Part shown: positions 34,801-49,800 of the stretch, piece after piece | How positions within the stretch are numbered: the first letter of the stretch is position 1 | How the letters are laid out: each line of letters starts with the position of its first letter | Notes under the pieces: generated by a model | Seen by the model: only the letters and a program-made list of their open reading frames with translations | What the model was told of the DNA's origin: nothing | Databases searched by the model: none | Program-made: the position numbers and the translations under genes | Source of the DNA: Owenia fusiformis | Lineage: Eukaryota; Annelida; Polychaeta; Sabellida; Oweniidae | Assembly: GCA_903813345.2 (NCBI GenBank) | Contig: CAIIXF020000002.1 | Location: 27,475,223-27,539,222, forward strand | Direction of reading: 5' to 3' | DNA length: 64,000 nucleotides

Positions 34801-37800
34801 GAAGCTCATCCTCAAAAATCAAAATCATATTAACAAATGCTTTTTTGGGGCCAAAACGAGGTTGGGGAAAGGGGAGGGGGGTCCTCCTTTATTTTACGAC
34901 TATATCAGTTAGTCTGTGGCTAAATATGCCATAACATACTTTTGTGCTTTGTAGGATTCGGAATTGCTATATGAGGTTGAAGTACCAGGACCTCCAACTA
35001 CACTCAGTCTTTATTCAAATGACGGAGGTAAGTTCTATTTTGTGTTTTTTAATCACCCTATAAAAGGAGATAGCAACTATTTCGAATGGTAGTGGTAAAG
35101 AGGAGCCATGATGACTAAAGTTGACATTTCCTGACCAGTTTTTAGCAGTAATATAGCATAGCTATGTGGGTGGGCCCAGAAAAAAAAAATTGGGCCAAAA
35201 AAAATTTTAAAAGGCCTTAAGGCCACAAAAAGTGGGTCTTTTTGGTCATTACTGGGCCTTTTAAGGCCTTATTTGTTAATTTCAGGCCAAATTTAAAGAA
35301 AATGGGCCTCAAAATTTGGGGCCCACTTTTGGGGTTTAGGGCCCCAAAATTATTTTTTTCTCTGACCTGAAATTTTGGCCCCCCCCCCCCCCCCTTGTTG
35401 GTTCCCAGATCCGCCCCTGAATGTGGCAGAGACAAAATCATCAGAAAAGATCTTCCTTTGCAACTAAATATGTACATAACAATAATATTTTGAATATACA
35501 CATTAATTACTTTGATGTTGTTTGGCAAGTGGTGGTCGTTGTCTGTTAAAATCCCTTTAAGTCTTCTTCAATATTTCCATTTATCGTATGATCTGTAAAA
35601 TGAAGCCTTCTGATTGGTCAGTTCTTGTGCTGTACCAATCTGTATTGCTACTGAGATTGTCCCCATTGATCATCTCTGCGCAATACAGAAAATATTGGTA
35701 CGGAGGGGACATTCTCAGTAGCAATACAGAGGATCACACGATAAAAACGTTATAGAATGATTTGAAGTGCAATACAGGATATATTCTGTCTCGATAAAAT
35801 CGATATTTCTCGAGCAGTATATATCCTGTAATGCACTTCAAATCATACAAAAACTTATAGTATCACGATTTAATTTCGACAGGTTGATAGGTTTACTATA
35901 GAATTTTGAAGTGTATCCAATCCAGAAACCTGATAGCACTTGTTCATAGTGTTATCTAATGGTAAAATGTATTGTTCATGAATCTATGACAAATTGAAAT
36001 AAAAACGTGACGTTAGTTTTTTTATTGATGTACGCTATAAAAATAATTGCATAAAAGGGAGGGAAATACAACCAAGGACTTCTGACATCTACAAGGAGTT
36101 AGTCAATACGCATCCTTATGAGAAAATTACACGATTATAATCTATTTTTAAAAATTAGTTATTTTTCAAAAGGATGATAAGGAAAAAGCCCTCAAGTGTG
36201 ATTTAGAATAATAAGTCGATTCGATGGTCATTTTGAAGTGCGGGAATAAAAAGTATGGACCTTAAGGACAAAACGCATCTATTCCTTTGTTTTATTGTAT
36301 GAAAATGCCCCAAAAATTAGATATGTGTGAAAGACATATGATTGAACATTGATGTTAAAGGATGTATATAACTATCAAGGGCTTAGAAAAACAATGAAAT
36401 AGAGTTTTTGAAGAATATCATCAATTAAATTCATTTTCATCAATTGAATATCCTAATCAAATGTCTAAGTGCTCTACATGTAATAACGAAAGTAAAAGTA
36501 TTTGGCCATTGTTAGGAATTCCCCAAAATAAATTTTACAATGAATGTCTCCATACCATCCAACGCATATTGATGACGTAATGATCGTAGCCCGCTCTCGT
36601 GAAAATCCAATGTATAATGTGACATTATTTCCCTAACAACGATAGCTTTGGAGAAACCCCCAAACTCTTTGTGAATACCCCAAATTATTTCACATTTATA
36701 TACAAAATTAACTCTAACTTTGGTAAAATAAGCATTATATCATATTGCAATAGATTCCTCAATATTAATACAAATATATGACAATAATAGCGTGTAATGC
36801 TTTGAAGAAATAAGCCCAAAATCGGCAATGTTATTGTAAATGAATTAAGGTGGGCGCCTCATTAAATTCAATGGATGAAACTTTCTGAAATTTTTTAGGG
36901 TATGGGTCATTGTAAAAGCCCCCATTAAATCAATATTTTATCAATTTCTGTTTTCTTTTAATGGAATGAAAAAGAATAAGTTTTGATTATTATTATATAC
37001 ACAGCAACGCACTGTATTTAAGCTTTGAAAAGGAGTGAAGATCAGTTTAATAGTTATACAACCTTTAACTATCCAGTACATGTGCATTCGCTAGTCTTGC
37101 TTCCAAACTCAGAACCCCCCTGATTGAGTTGATATGGGATATTACAATGGCTTTGAACAATACTATAATGTTGCATGCCATCTCTTCTACATTTCGATTT
37201 CAATTTCAATATTTGGGATAAATTGCAGGCCCGTAGCCAGAATTTTCCAAGGGGGGTTCACTTTTTCAAAAAATTTGAGGGGGGTTCATGTTTGGCAAAT
37301 TTGGCCAAAAATCACTCAAAAATAGTCAGAATGGTGAAAAACTCCATAATTTTGAAAGAAATTTTGGCCAGTTCACCCAAACCCCCCAAACCCCCCCCCC
37401 CCTGGCTATGGGCCTGAATTTACATCACTTATATATTGGTACAAATAACACTGGATGCAGATCATATTTTAAGTGAACATGCATTTTCTTGTGTCTGACA
37501 AATTGATGAACATTTATAAAACATCAGATTAATGTACATATATCGTGAAATAAGGCGATGTTCTGATCAGATGTCGGCAATTGACAAGAACATTTTTCAG
37601 TGAACATATTGTAGTGAGACATATTAAAAAATTAAAAAAGTTGCAGCATTTTTATCAGTACTTATTGAGCGCCCTGTATATGTCACTGACCAGTGTATGA
37701 ATAAAAGCTAATAAAAAGGCATTAACATGCAAAATGTAACAGTAAACCACCTCCAATTTGTAGTTGTGATTTGATATTGAATCATTTTTCTTAGTTTGTT

Positions 37801-40800
37801 ATCTAATGTTACAGCAGGATCCAGTCCCTCTCACAATTGAGTTACACTTTAGCAATAGCTGCTAAATTCAAGTTGGCTGCCTTTTTTAGAAAGAATGTAA
37901 TTTCTAATAACTCAAATAACTAATAACTTATAACTCAAATACCATTCTTTGGGCTAATTACCTCTGCTTGAGAATGAAATTCCAATATGTTGTGTCATGT
38001 CATGCCATGGGGTAGATTTTGCTTAAAGGAGTCAATACTGCTAATACTGCCTTGCTATTAGTACCATAAAATGAGTGATTTGATAAAAAATGTTTCATTC
38101 GGTCAAGGTCAAGGTTTGTCAAGAAGCTTCTTGAAAATGATGGTCAAATCAGATTAGATCTATTAGCATCTCATTCCTGATGTTTACTTATATAAGTTGG
38201 TACAGTATTAATGGCCTCTTCAAGGAGGTGAAAGAAAATTCTAATGTACCATTTTTTAAAATATTGATTCCCTATAAAACGCAAAGACATTGAGATAATC
38301 TCTATTGTTTCATGGGCTTTCAATTTCTATCTCTGGACTGCGCTCAAGCAGGACTCTCCAGTTTGATGTCTGATTTGGCTATGTTATTTCTCTCATAGAT
38401 AGACATCCTTGCAATGATTAAAGGATTTAAGTCCAAGACTCAATGCATTGTTTGCTGAATCATATGATGAAGGTGTTGTTTCCAAACCTTTGCATGACCG
38501 CACAGCGGGAATGCAAAGTTTAGGAAACAACGCCTGAATGGAGTGAAGCAGCTATAATGCATTGAGTTTTGGGCTTAAATTCTTTTCACACATTGCAAAT
38601 TTTTTTCTATAAAATCATCTAAAAGGAACAAAATCACGAAAAGAACACATTTTCAATGAAATTTTTTTGCAAGGGTCAAGTTGGCAAGTCATCAAATCCA
38701 ATGTGAAAAATCCATTCATCACCATGACAACTGTTTAACTACTGACCTTGCATGTGTTATTGATATTTCACACACTGTTCATTTTGTGAATACTCTGTTC
38801 GGATTGGCTGGAATCAGACACACCTTGCCTAGCTATGTGTGAATTATATTGTAATGGCATCCAAAGGTCAGGCTGAACCCAAGTCAGCATAGAATCAGTA
38901 TCAAAGGGCATTGACTTTAAGAGGAAATAATTATTTTATTAACATCATGAACTTTTATAGACTTCTTATAGACTTCGAAAAGGAATATAGATTTTATTTA
39001 TCCTCTTTTTGCTTAATGAGGGAATTATATTTACAAAAGGTCTCATTCTGATTTAGGCTAATATCTCTATTTGTATGAAATTCTTCACAATGCCATAATA
39101 AAGTCATTATCTAATTTGCTTTAAATTATCAATTATTTTATGTTGCTATTATCTAATGATAAAGAATCAATTTCCTCATGTAATATTTCATCAATTAGAG
39201 TGTCCACACTCTTAATATCTTCAGTAGGACAATGGTTGCTCGTGATTTCAGCATTTAGAAAATCCTCATTTTCAATCTCCTTATTATCTCCCTCAGGTAT
39301 ATTTTCATGCATTTCATCAAAATTACTGTCATTCTTTCTAAAATTTGGATCAGGTTTTCCAAAAGGTCTTTTACTTTTACCTAATAAACCAAACAGTTTG
39401 GTAGCCTTTTTCAAATTTTTCATTTTCTTCCAAGCCCGTTTTGCTTTTTTCTTACGTTGCCTCAGTTGGCTGAGTTTGTATTGTTCTCTGCTGCTTTGTA
39501 TTGTTATTAAGTCAATGGCCACGACTAGGGCAATCTCAAATATTAAAATCATAAGAGCAAATGAGCCTATTATTGTAGAGTGTTTCCCTTCTGTGGGCTC
39601 TGGTTCAAACTTAACAATTTGTTTGTAGAAGTCTGCATTGCTGTTGAATTCTTTTTTAGTAATATGTATAACTGGAACTGGACTTGTTGTTGATGGTGTC
39701 ACATAGTCTTCTGTCTGGGAAGGCGAAACAGACTCCGTAGCTATTGTAAAGGATGTTGCCATGATTGAGTATGATGGTGACATTACTGCCAAAAATGATG
39801 ATGATTGTATAGTCATTGATGGTGTTGATGATTGTATAGTCATTGATGGTGTTGATGATTGTATCGTCATTGATGATGTTGATGATTGTATAGTCATTGA
39901 TGTTATTGATGATTGTATAGTCATTGATGGTATCGGTGATTGTATAGTCATTGATGGTGTTGATGATTGTATAGTCATTGATGGTGTTGATGATTGTATC
40001 GTCATTGATGATGTTGATGATTGTATAGTCATTGATGTTATTGATGATTGTATAGTCATTGATGATTGTAAAGTCATTGATGGTGTTGATGATTGTAAAG
40101 TCATTGATGGTGTTGGTGATTGTATAGCTATTGATGATGTTGATGATTGTATAGTCATTGATGGTGTTGATGATTGTAACGTTATTGATGGTGTTGATGA
40201 TTGAACAGTCACTGATGGTGTTGATGATTGTATAGTCATTGATGGTGTTGATGATTGTAACGTTATTGATGGTGTTGATGATTGAACAGTCACTGATGGT
40301 GTTGATGATTGTATAGTCATTGATGGTGTTGATGATTGAACAGTCACTGATGGTGTTGGTGATTGTATAGTCATTGATTGTGTTGTTTGTATAGTTGGGC
40401 AGGCTGGTTGAGAGAGGTTTGCTCCTGCAATAACAAATTAACAATGAGGAAATAACATTTTTGCATTAGCCGATGAATTGAAGTTTATCTTCCAACTGAA
40501 TGAGATTTTAAGCCTAAGAAAATAACATTTACTAATTCTAGGTCTTATATACATTTTTACATACACTTATTTTAGATTTAATATACACTTTACTTTGGTC
40601 TGACATACACTTATCCTAGGTCTAATACATACTCATCCTGGGTCTGGCATACACTTATTATAAGTCTAATGTACACTTACCCTTGGTCTGACATATACTT
40701 ATATTAGTTCTAATGTACACTTACCCTTGGTCTGAGATATACTTATATTATGTCTTATGTACACTTACCCTTGGCCTGACATACACTTATATTAGGTCTA

Positions 40801-43800
40801 GTGTACACTTACCCTTGGTCCGACATACACTTATATTAGGTCTAGTGTACACTTACCCTTGGTCCGACATACACTTATATTAGGTCTTATGTACACTTAC
40901 CTTTGGTCTGACATACACTTATATAAGGTCTAGTGTACGCTTACCCTTGGTCTGACATACACTTAAATTAGGTCTAGTGTACACTTACCTTTGGTCTGAC
41001 ATACACTTATAATAAATCTAATATACACTTACCCTTGGTCTGACATTCACTTATATTAGGTCTAATATACACTTACCTTTGGTCTGACATACACTTATAT
41101 AAGGTCTAGTGTACGCTTACCCTGGGTCTGACATACACTTATATTAGGTCTAATGTACACTTACCCTAGGTCTGACATACACTTATATTAGGTCTAATGT
41201 ACACTTACCCTGGGTCTGACATTCACTTATATTAGGTCTAGTGTACACTTACCGTGGGTCTGACATTCACTTATATTAGGTCTAATGTACACTTACCCTG
41301 GGTCTGACATACACTTATATTAGGTCTAATGTACACTTACCCTGGGTCTGACATACACTTATATTAGGTCTAATGTACACTTACCCTTGGTCTGACATTC
41401 ACTTATATTAGGTCTAGTGTACACTTACCGTGGGTCCGACATACACTTATATTAGGTCTAATGTACACTTTCCCTGGGTCTGACATACACTTATATTAGG
41501 TCTAATATACACTTACCTTTGGTCTGACATACACTTATATAAGGTCTAGTGTACGCTTACCCTTGGTCTGACATACACTTAAATTAGGTCTAATGTACAC
41601 TTACCCTGGGCCTGACATACACTTATATTAGGTCTAATGTACACTTACCCTGGGTCTGACATATGAAATAAGTTGGTGTATCACAGTTTTCCTCTTCCCA
41701 AACTGGATTATCCGAGCTCACGGTTTTTAAAATTACGCAATCATAGAAATCTTTCATCAAGTCAAAAGACTTGCTGGGACTACTAAAGTTCACTGAGCAG
41801 TTATAAATGTCTGGCCTCATGAATCCGCCATCACTCCATGTGTCTGAAGAGACTTTCCTCATCCCAATGAACAATTTACTGGAATTTAATAAGTAAAATT
41901 TGGAGCAATTGTTACCATGCATTCATTTACATTTTCATAAATTGAATTAAATCATAAGCATCAAAATGACATTCAAAGAATCAAATATATTTACATCTGT
42001 TCATAAAATACATACAATATTCTGTTTGATAAAAAAAACTTGATAAAAACATTTTGTTTTTTCTAGTTAATTTATCAAAAGATTGGAGTTTTGAATTGAT
42101 AAATAATTTTAAAAACATACTTGATAGATTGAGTTTTTGCGATATTGCTCAATAGAATCTGTTCCTCGGTCGAGTAAGGTATCGCAAGAAATCCTTGGTG
42201 TTCCTCCCAACAGTATGCTTGTGTCTCAGAGTACGTGCGCTTAACAGGGGATAAAAAATAGGCTGTTTGGCAGAATTCTATACTCCAAAGTCCTATGAGC
42301 AGTAGAAATACCATTTTTATCCTTCTTATATCCTGTTTATATTTCAGGTCGAAATGCTGATTTGAAATAGTTAAATAGTCGTTATTGCCAGTGACGACAA
42401 TAAATTTCTATAATTACTTAATAATAAACCTTGCACATTGACTATTGTTTTGTGAAATGGAATAGTGGTTAATGCCATTTGAGGGGTTGTCTCAAAAAAT
42501 TTCTTTCTTGACATTTATCAAATATGTGATATAAAGAGGTTATTTAATGGGAGGGATGGAATATGAATTTTATTCCATGAAAAAATATGATATTGGCCAA
42601 GAAAAATATCGGATTGACCAAGGGCAATAGCCTGAAAAAAAACTATAGACAGCAATCCGGCTGATTTCGCCCAGGAATCTGATTAATTAGGTGAGTGCCA
42701 TCTATTGCCAGTTAGCAGATTTTGATACCGGCATTTGGTCAAACTAGTGCCATTGTTGGTAATGCTTTATTACCTCCGACTACAAGTGATCTTCCCAGCA
42801 TTAAAGTAGGTGGGTGCTGCCATTTTATGAAAACCATGGCAGCCATGGTTTTAATTATAATTTCTGCGGGATATTAGAATTAATAATTTCTGTGGGATAT
42901 TAGAATTAAGCCTCTTACTTTGTTGCCAGCTGCTAAGAGGATTAGATTTGTTCTCAACGAAACTTACTATCATTATTACCTCCTAAGAAATTCTCCATTG
43001 AAAACTACACAAATTACAAGCAAACACATCAAAGATTAATCCTTATATGTAGTGTAGTGTAGTGTAGTGTAGTGTAGTATAGTGTAGTCAAGAAATGTTA
43101 CTAATTTTTACTAATAATCAATGCAAGGGGTAAAATGTATACATTTGTTGTCATTATCAGTAATTATAATTATGAAAATCGGTTTAAACAATCAACATTA
43201 AATGCATTTGCAAAGATATGAATAAAAATAGAAATGATGGAGGGCATAAAAATCAGATTACCTTGCCTCAAGGAAATATTGGCTTGCTGTTTGGTAGTCA
43301 CAGTCACTGTATTGATTTTATGAGATGAAATCCTAAGAAAACATCAAAATTCACCATGAATTCTTGTGAATCAGATGTATTTCTTTTTGTTGTTTTTTAT
43401 GATGATGGTATCCCTTGATGATTCTCAAACGAATATTCTTCAAATACATAAGCAGTTCCAGAAACAAAGGAGGTGATACATTTAAAGGCCCCATGGAAAG
43501 ATTGACATTTTTTTATTCTTCAAATATCTTGTCACAAAAAGTTTGGTAATATTGATTTGTATTTGTAATATGTAATATGTTTTTGAAGATTTATTTTCCA
43601 AATATTTGAATCTCCTTCCATTTTAACAACAAAAGCAATGGTTTTCAAATGGTAAAATACTTCATTATATATTGTAAGCACATTATTTTCTCAAAAACAT
43701 TGAAAACTTTAAGTAAATCAGTTGAATGATATTATAAATAAACATACATGTATATTGATTTCAGAACAGTTGCTAAGGATGTTTAAACTTTCCGCAGGTC

Positions 43801-46800
43801 ATTATTGTAATTTTTGCATCATTGTAACAACATTGACCTGCCATGAGCAAAAATACTCTTATGTTCTTTCGACAGCATTGTACTCAACTATGCAATTGGT
43901 ATATCCTAGAGTTAAATAGAATGAAAATCATACAATGGATCAAAGCCTTGTATAAATTCCTTGCTTTTCTTTCTATATTTGTAGTTTGAATACAAAAAGA
44001 TTTGATGAGTATCAGAATGACTATACATTAACATTATGTATAATTGGTTTCACAAAAAATATAAAAACCTCCATTGAATGTTACAGTAGTGATCTCCCAA
44101 GGAAATAAGAGCAATTGGGTGATGTATTCTTATCTTGAAAATTAAATATTCAAAATTCAGTCAAATTGATGTCATATTTGAAATCTACCTGTAAAGTACA
44201 TCTAGAAATATGGTTCTAGTTCGGGTTGATTCCACTTAGACTCCATGTTACAAAATCACAAAAGTGAAATATCTTTTCTTGTATTGGACAGATAACATTT
44301 CCTTTTTCTGAACAAATATTAATTTGCATAAGTATTTGATACATAAGGGTTATATGAAAATTGAACCACTAAAACAAATGTAATTTAAGATCAAGGGAAC
44401 TTTCTACTATTCTCGCCATGCTATCTGACCCGAACTAGCCACCTGGTGGTGAAACTGGTAACTCCCTACTTGGATCTGCGTTATTGCAAAGTAATTGTCA
44501 ATGAGTAGTAATAGTCTGTTATTCAATATTTTATTTCAATCCCAAAGAGTTTATTATGACTCAATGCCTCTTCAGGGGGTCTTCAGGGGTCTTGGAGACC
44601 AGGGAGCCATTCTTAGAAACTGTGTAAAGTTAAGTCCATTGTTCTCTAACTTTGATGTAATTGTATCTATCCCAGACAAAGTTTCTGTTAATGGCCCCCA
44701 GGGCAATATGTATTTTTTATTTATGAAGCTGTCATGCAGTCCCTCCCAAAAGATAAGACTTGTACGAGGGGTGATCACTAAGTAATAGAGGCATTTTTTA
44801 CAGAAACATCTTATTATACTGTATCCATACTTGTGTACTTGTTTTTTTGGCCCACCCTGTAAAAATATGAAGAATTATATGCAGAATTATCAAAATTTAT
44901 TCAAATACCATGAACAAAGAATATTTAAAAAATCATTTGCTCTCTGACCCCATGGTGACCTTGACCTGACTTTAACCTCATGATGACCTTGCATTTTTAC
45001 TTCAGGTGAAGATGGAAATGAAATCTGCTATGGCACATCCGATGGAAAATGTGGACTTGTTCAGATTAATAGGTATGTATTCTTTTGTGTATTACGGAAT
45101 TTTCACCGTAGGCTAATGAATGTAAAGATAGTCAAAGTCCATGTCAACGGATATAGGTATGATAGAATATCTGATGTAATTGGTGGATTTCTCACAGCCT
45201 TACAGCCTCTTCTCAATCAATGCGTAGTGACATTTATGTCTTTTGTTAAAGCTAGAACTTTTTAGTGCAAAAGGGTGAATTTTGCTAGTATGTTTAGTAC
45301 ATAAAGGTGAATTTGGCAAGTACGCTTAGTACATAAGGGTGGATTTGATTAGTACATTCAGTTTATTTCTTAAAACTTTAGTCTTATGATTATCTCAATA
45401 GATTTTATGAATTTCTTTTTTGAAGAAATTTTTACAAAAAATGATGAAGTTTATTAAGAAATCAACTTGTTTGTGCATTTGAGAGATTTTTGTTAAACAA
45501 GACCTAAAATAATCAAAAGGTATATCTTTATCTTTTTTAGGCAAATATTGTTTTTGGGTCACACTAATAACATTTGTTTTTGTTACCCTTTTGGCTCACT
45601 CTGTATGTTTTGGATGTTTACTTGAACTATGAAAAAGTAGACTATGCATGACCATGTCTTGATATTGAGTAGAAACATGAAATTACACATTTAAAATATA
45701 TGTATGTTGGAAAAATTATAATAATCTTAACTATGATAGAAAAACCTCCAAAATGTTCTTCATATGTAATTTTCAAATCTTTCAACTCTATAAAGACTTG
45801 TTAAAGGCTAAGAAGTTGTAAAATTGGATGGTTTGTGCGAAAGGAGGATTGACTCCAAGCACTCTTTGGGATCTTCTTTTGACTGGCAAGGACAAATTTT
45901 GTAGCACTATTACTATAATTGTATTCATTTCCTGACTAGAGATGACCATAATAGTAATATTATTACAAATTCGTCCATGCCAGTCAAATGAAGATCACAA
46001 TAGAATGTTGGGAGCCAGTCTACTTTATTATCCCATCGAACGAAGTTTGGAGGGATATAGGGAACGCCTCCGTCCGTCCGTCCGTCCGTCCGTACGTACG
46101 TCCGTCCATCCGTCCGTCCGGGCAATAACTCAAATACCGTTGGCCCGATTTTGTTCATATTTTGTACACATATACCCTATGGGGGTAGAAGTTCTGTTGA
46201 AAAGCCGATTTTCAAAATGGCCGCTCATTTCAAAATGGCGGCCATTTTAGTGCCGATTTTACAGTAATTTAGGTGCAATATGTAAAACTGTAATAGCAAT
46301 ATGTTTTAAATGTAAAAAAATTATAAAAGACATTAATAATGCTACAAATGTAGATATTAAAGAAGCACATGGCAGCCATCTTGAAAAATGGCGGCCTTTA
46401 CTCGTCATTTTACGATTTTTGCTGTAACTCAAAAAATAGTGGAGCGATTTTGTTCATATTTGGTATGTGAATACTATAAGCTTTGCACACTGTCTAAAGA
46501 CACTTTTGGTAGAAGGCGGCCATTTTAACGTATTTTACTATAACTCGAAAAGTAGTGGAGCGATTTTGTTCATATTTGGTATGTGAATACTATAAGCATG
46601 GCACACTGTCCTATGACATTTTTGGTAGAAGGCGGCCATTTTGAAAAAAAATTTGAAAAATGGCCCCCATTTTAATGTATTTTACTATAACTCGAAAAGT
46701 AGTGGAGCGATTTTGTTCATATTTGGTATGTGAATACTATAAGCATGGCACACTGTCCTATGACACTTTTGGTAGAAGGTGGCCATTTTGAAAAAATTTT

Positions 46801-49800
46801 GAAAAATGGCCGCCATTTTAACATATTTTACTATAACTCGAAAAGTAGTGGAGCGATTTTGTTCATTGGTATGTGAATACTATAAGCATGGCACACTGTC
46901 TATTTCTAATGGCACTTTTGGTAGAAGGTGGCCATTTTAAAAAATGGTCGCCATTTTAACATATTTTACTATAACTCGAAAAGTAGTTGAGCGATTTTGT
47001 TCATATTTGATATGTGAATACTTTAAGCATGGCACATTGTCTAATAAAACTTTGGGGAGTAGTCGGCCATTTTGAAAAATGGCCACCATTTTTATGTGTG
47101 TTATTTTACAAGTACGTGTGCGATTTTTCAAAAATTTTAGAGTGGCTACTTAAAAGCATATTATTTCTCCTGATGACAACTTGGCTAGTGAGCAACCATT
47201 TTGAAAATGATGGCCTTTCTGGTGTGTTGTTTTATGATATTTGCTATTCGTTTGTAAAAATGCCAGCCATTTCTGTTCGATGGGATTCGCTACGCTTTGG
47301 CGTTGCCGTTGTTCTGGTTTCTGCATGCCAACAGTTAATTTCTGCTCCCTGTAAATACTGTTGCTATGACGATTAAACATCATGCACTGTTTCATAAAAC
47401 TATAAAATAGTAGAATGAAACCTCTATTAATTTTGATGTGGGGGTATAGTTGCATGGTACCAGTACTATTACATGTTGTTCAGTGATCTCCCCAGCATTA
47501 AAGCAAGTTGGCGCAGCACCCACCTGAGATTTTGAAAACAGCCTTGCACCCACCTGAAAATGTATTTGCACCCACTTGAAAATGAGAAAACTCATGAAAA
47601 ATTGGCATATTTTGACGAATTTTGGTCTGAATTGTGAAAATGAGAATTTTGCACCCTCTAGAGAAAAAATTCTGTGGAGATCACTGTAGTTTGACGTTAT
47701 GCATGATACTTTTGTTGGCAGGCCTGAAGCATTTGCCCCTATAACTAAAAGGTGATTATGCTAATATAGTCCATGTTAGACTTGGTGTGCCAGTCTGTTG
47801 TATATATGTATTATTCGTATTGCCTCAATATATAGGGTATATACATATTTGAAAATCCATGGGCCCCAAAAACCTCTGAATCTCTCTAAAGTTGATTTCT
47901 TTTAGCAGAAACAAGGGTGAAGTTTTAATGTACCTCAATGTATTGTATGTACAGTATTTAAATCTATTGTACATGAACTGCCTCAATGTATTTTATATAT
48001 GGTTTACGGTAACTTAATATATTGTACATGTAGTGCCTCAATTTATTTTATACATGGTTTACAGTAACTTAATATATTGTACATGTAGTTCTTCAATGTA
48101 TTTTATATATAGTAACTTAATATATTGTACATGTAGTGCCTAAATGTGTTTCATATACAGTAACTTATTATATTGTACATGTAGTGCCTCAATGTATTTT
48201 ATATATGGTTTACGGTAACTTAATATATTGTACATGTAGTACCTAAATGTGTATTATATACAGTTACTTATTATATTGTACATGTACCGTGTAGTGCCTA
48301 AATGTGTTGTACATATAGTGCCTCAATACGGTGTATCCCATCTCATCCCACATTGTACATGTAGTGCACCAATAAATTGTACATGTAGGCCCAATATATC
48401 TATATGTCACTACTCCCAGTTGATGAATTCAAGTGAAAAAGCAAGTGAAAAAGGCCAATTTGGTAGCGCAAATTCTGCAGGACTTCTTGTCTTTCATTAT
48501 GAAAGAAATGTTGTGCAAGTCCTTATAATCATTCGTTCGTTCGTTCATTTGTTTTGTTCGTTCGTGTATTCATTGTAAGAATAAAACAACAGAAAGCAAC
48601 TCCAATTATTTAGGGAACTCCTTTCAGTATTTTACCTTCTGAAACATAAACATTAAGATTTCTGTGGGCCAAGGTAAGTTTTGTCTGCAATTTGTGGGAA
48701 TGGAAAACTGGGAGGAGTGATATGTTGCACATTGTCAATAGCTTATTAAATGAATTATGGGAGGACACAAGGAGGATTGGCTCCCAGGATCGAAACTCGA
48801 TATTTTCCAACAATGAAAACGTCGAAATGTCGTTATTTTCTGAAATTAAAACCGACTATAAATTCAAAATAAACAGTTCAAAAGATTCGAACCAATATCT
48901 CGATCATTTCTTGTGAGTTTTGGAATTTTTCGTTTGGAAATAAGACCAAAATTCACGATTTAAATGTTGAAGTGAACAAAATGGCGGCTGTTTGAATTCG
49001 AATTTTGTATTACGACATACCCATATATGGGACAGAATATCGGTGGTGCACTCTGGGAGCCAATCCTCCTTGGGGAGGACATGGGCGTAGGGCTATATTT
49101 TGAGTTGGTACGCACACTCGGGGATGCCTGATTGCGTGGCCGAAGGCTGTGCATCGCACGAGGTCCGGGGTAATGCTCCCCCGCCAAATTTTTTTTCAAG
49201 GATGTATTTCATGGAATTTTAGCATTTTTATCAACTTTAAATGTTGACAATGGTAAACATACAGATACGGTAGGAAGCATCAATAAATTAGCAAATAAAT
49301 TAATGCATTTTAACACATTTTTAATTTTTTCAAATTCATTTGGTACGCCTGTGCGTATTTTGCGTAATAGGCGCTACGCCCATGGAGGATATTATGTGTG
49401 TTTTAGGATGAGAATTTTTTTCCAAAAATTCTTGTTACATGTGTAATCATCTCACCATGGGCTTTCACAAGGTCAAGCAACAAAGAATCAGGGGATAAAA
49501 GTGCTTGTGAAAAATTTGAATTTGCTGTGTTATGTATGAAGAATGAATAAACGAACTAAAAGAAAAAATCTCACCATGGGCCTTCTCTTGAAGGCCAATG
49601 ATCTCATATAACCTGAATAAGCTATATTCTTTTGTATTATGTGGGCCAAGGCAAGTTGTCTGCACTCTGTGGAAATAGAAAACTTGAATGTTGCATGTTA
49701 ATCCTCTCACATATTGCCTGATCGTCTCATAAATTCTTTTATATTATGTGGGGTACCGTAATGTTTCTTAATTGCCTTTCTCTTTGGGGTATAAGGAGTA

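Larger units (their letters stand above)
35028..45005 (+). other. BBS7 intron 6, 10 kb, host of nested gene
   Basis: Besides the features listed separately, 35861-37225 and 42315-44760 hold only AT-rich unique sequence. GTACGAGGGGTGATCACTAAG at 44764 resembles a lone mariner-type terminus. A CAGTGATCTTCC-type MITE fragment lies at 42786-42840, and a TAGTG pentamer run at 43047-43090. Confidence 0.6.

Noticed and set aside
39656-40444. 262-codon Ile/Asn/Asp-rich frame and 147-codon plus-strand frame
   Set aside because: Shadows of the mucin stalk; only the MTIQSSTPS frame joins lectin and membrane segments in phase.
44495-44785. 96-codon frame near the BBS7 exon-7 acceptor
   Set aside because: No similarity; ends in a mariner-like terminus; not continuous with BBS7 phase.
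45925-46158. TDGRTDGR-rich minus-strand frame
   Set aside because: Encoded by the (GTCC)n run in the dispersed element.
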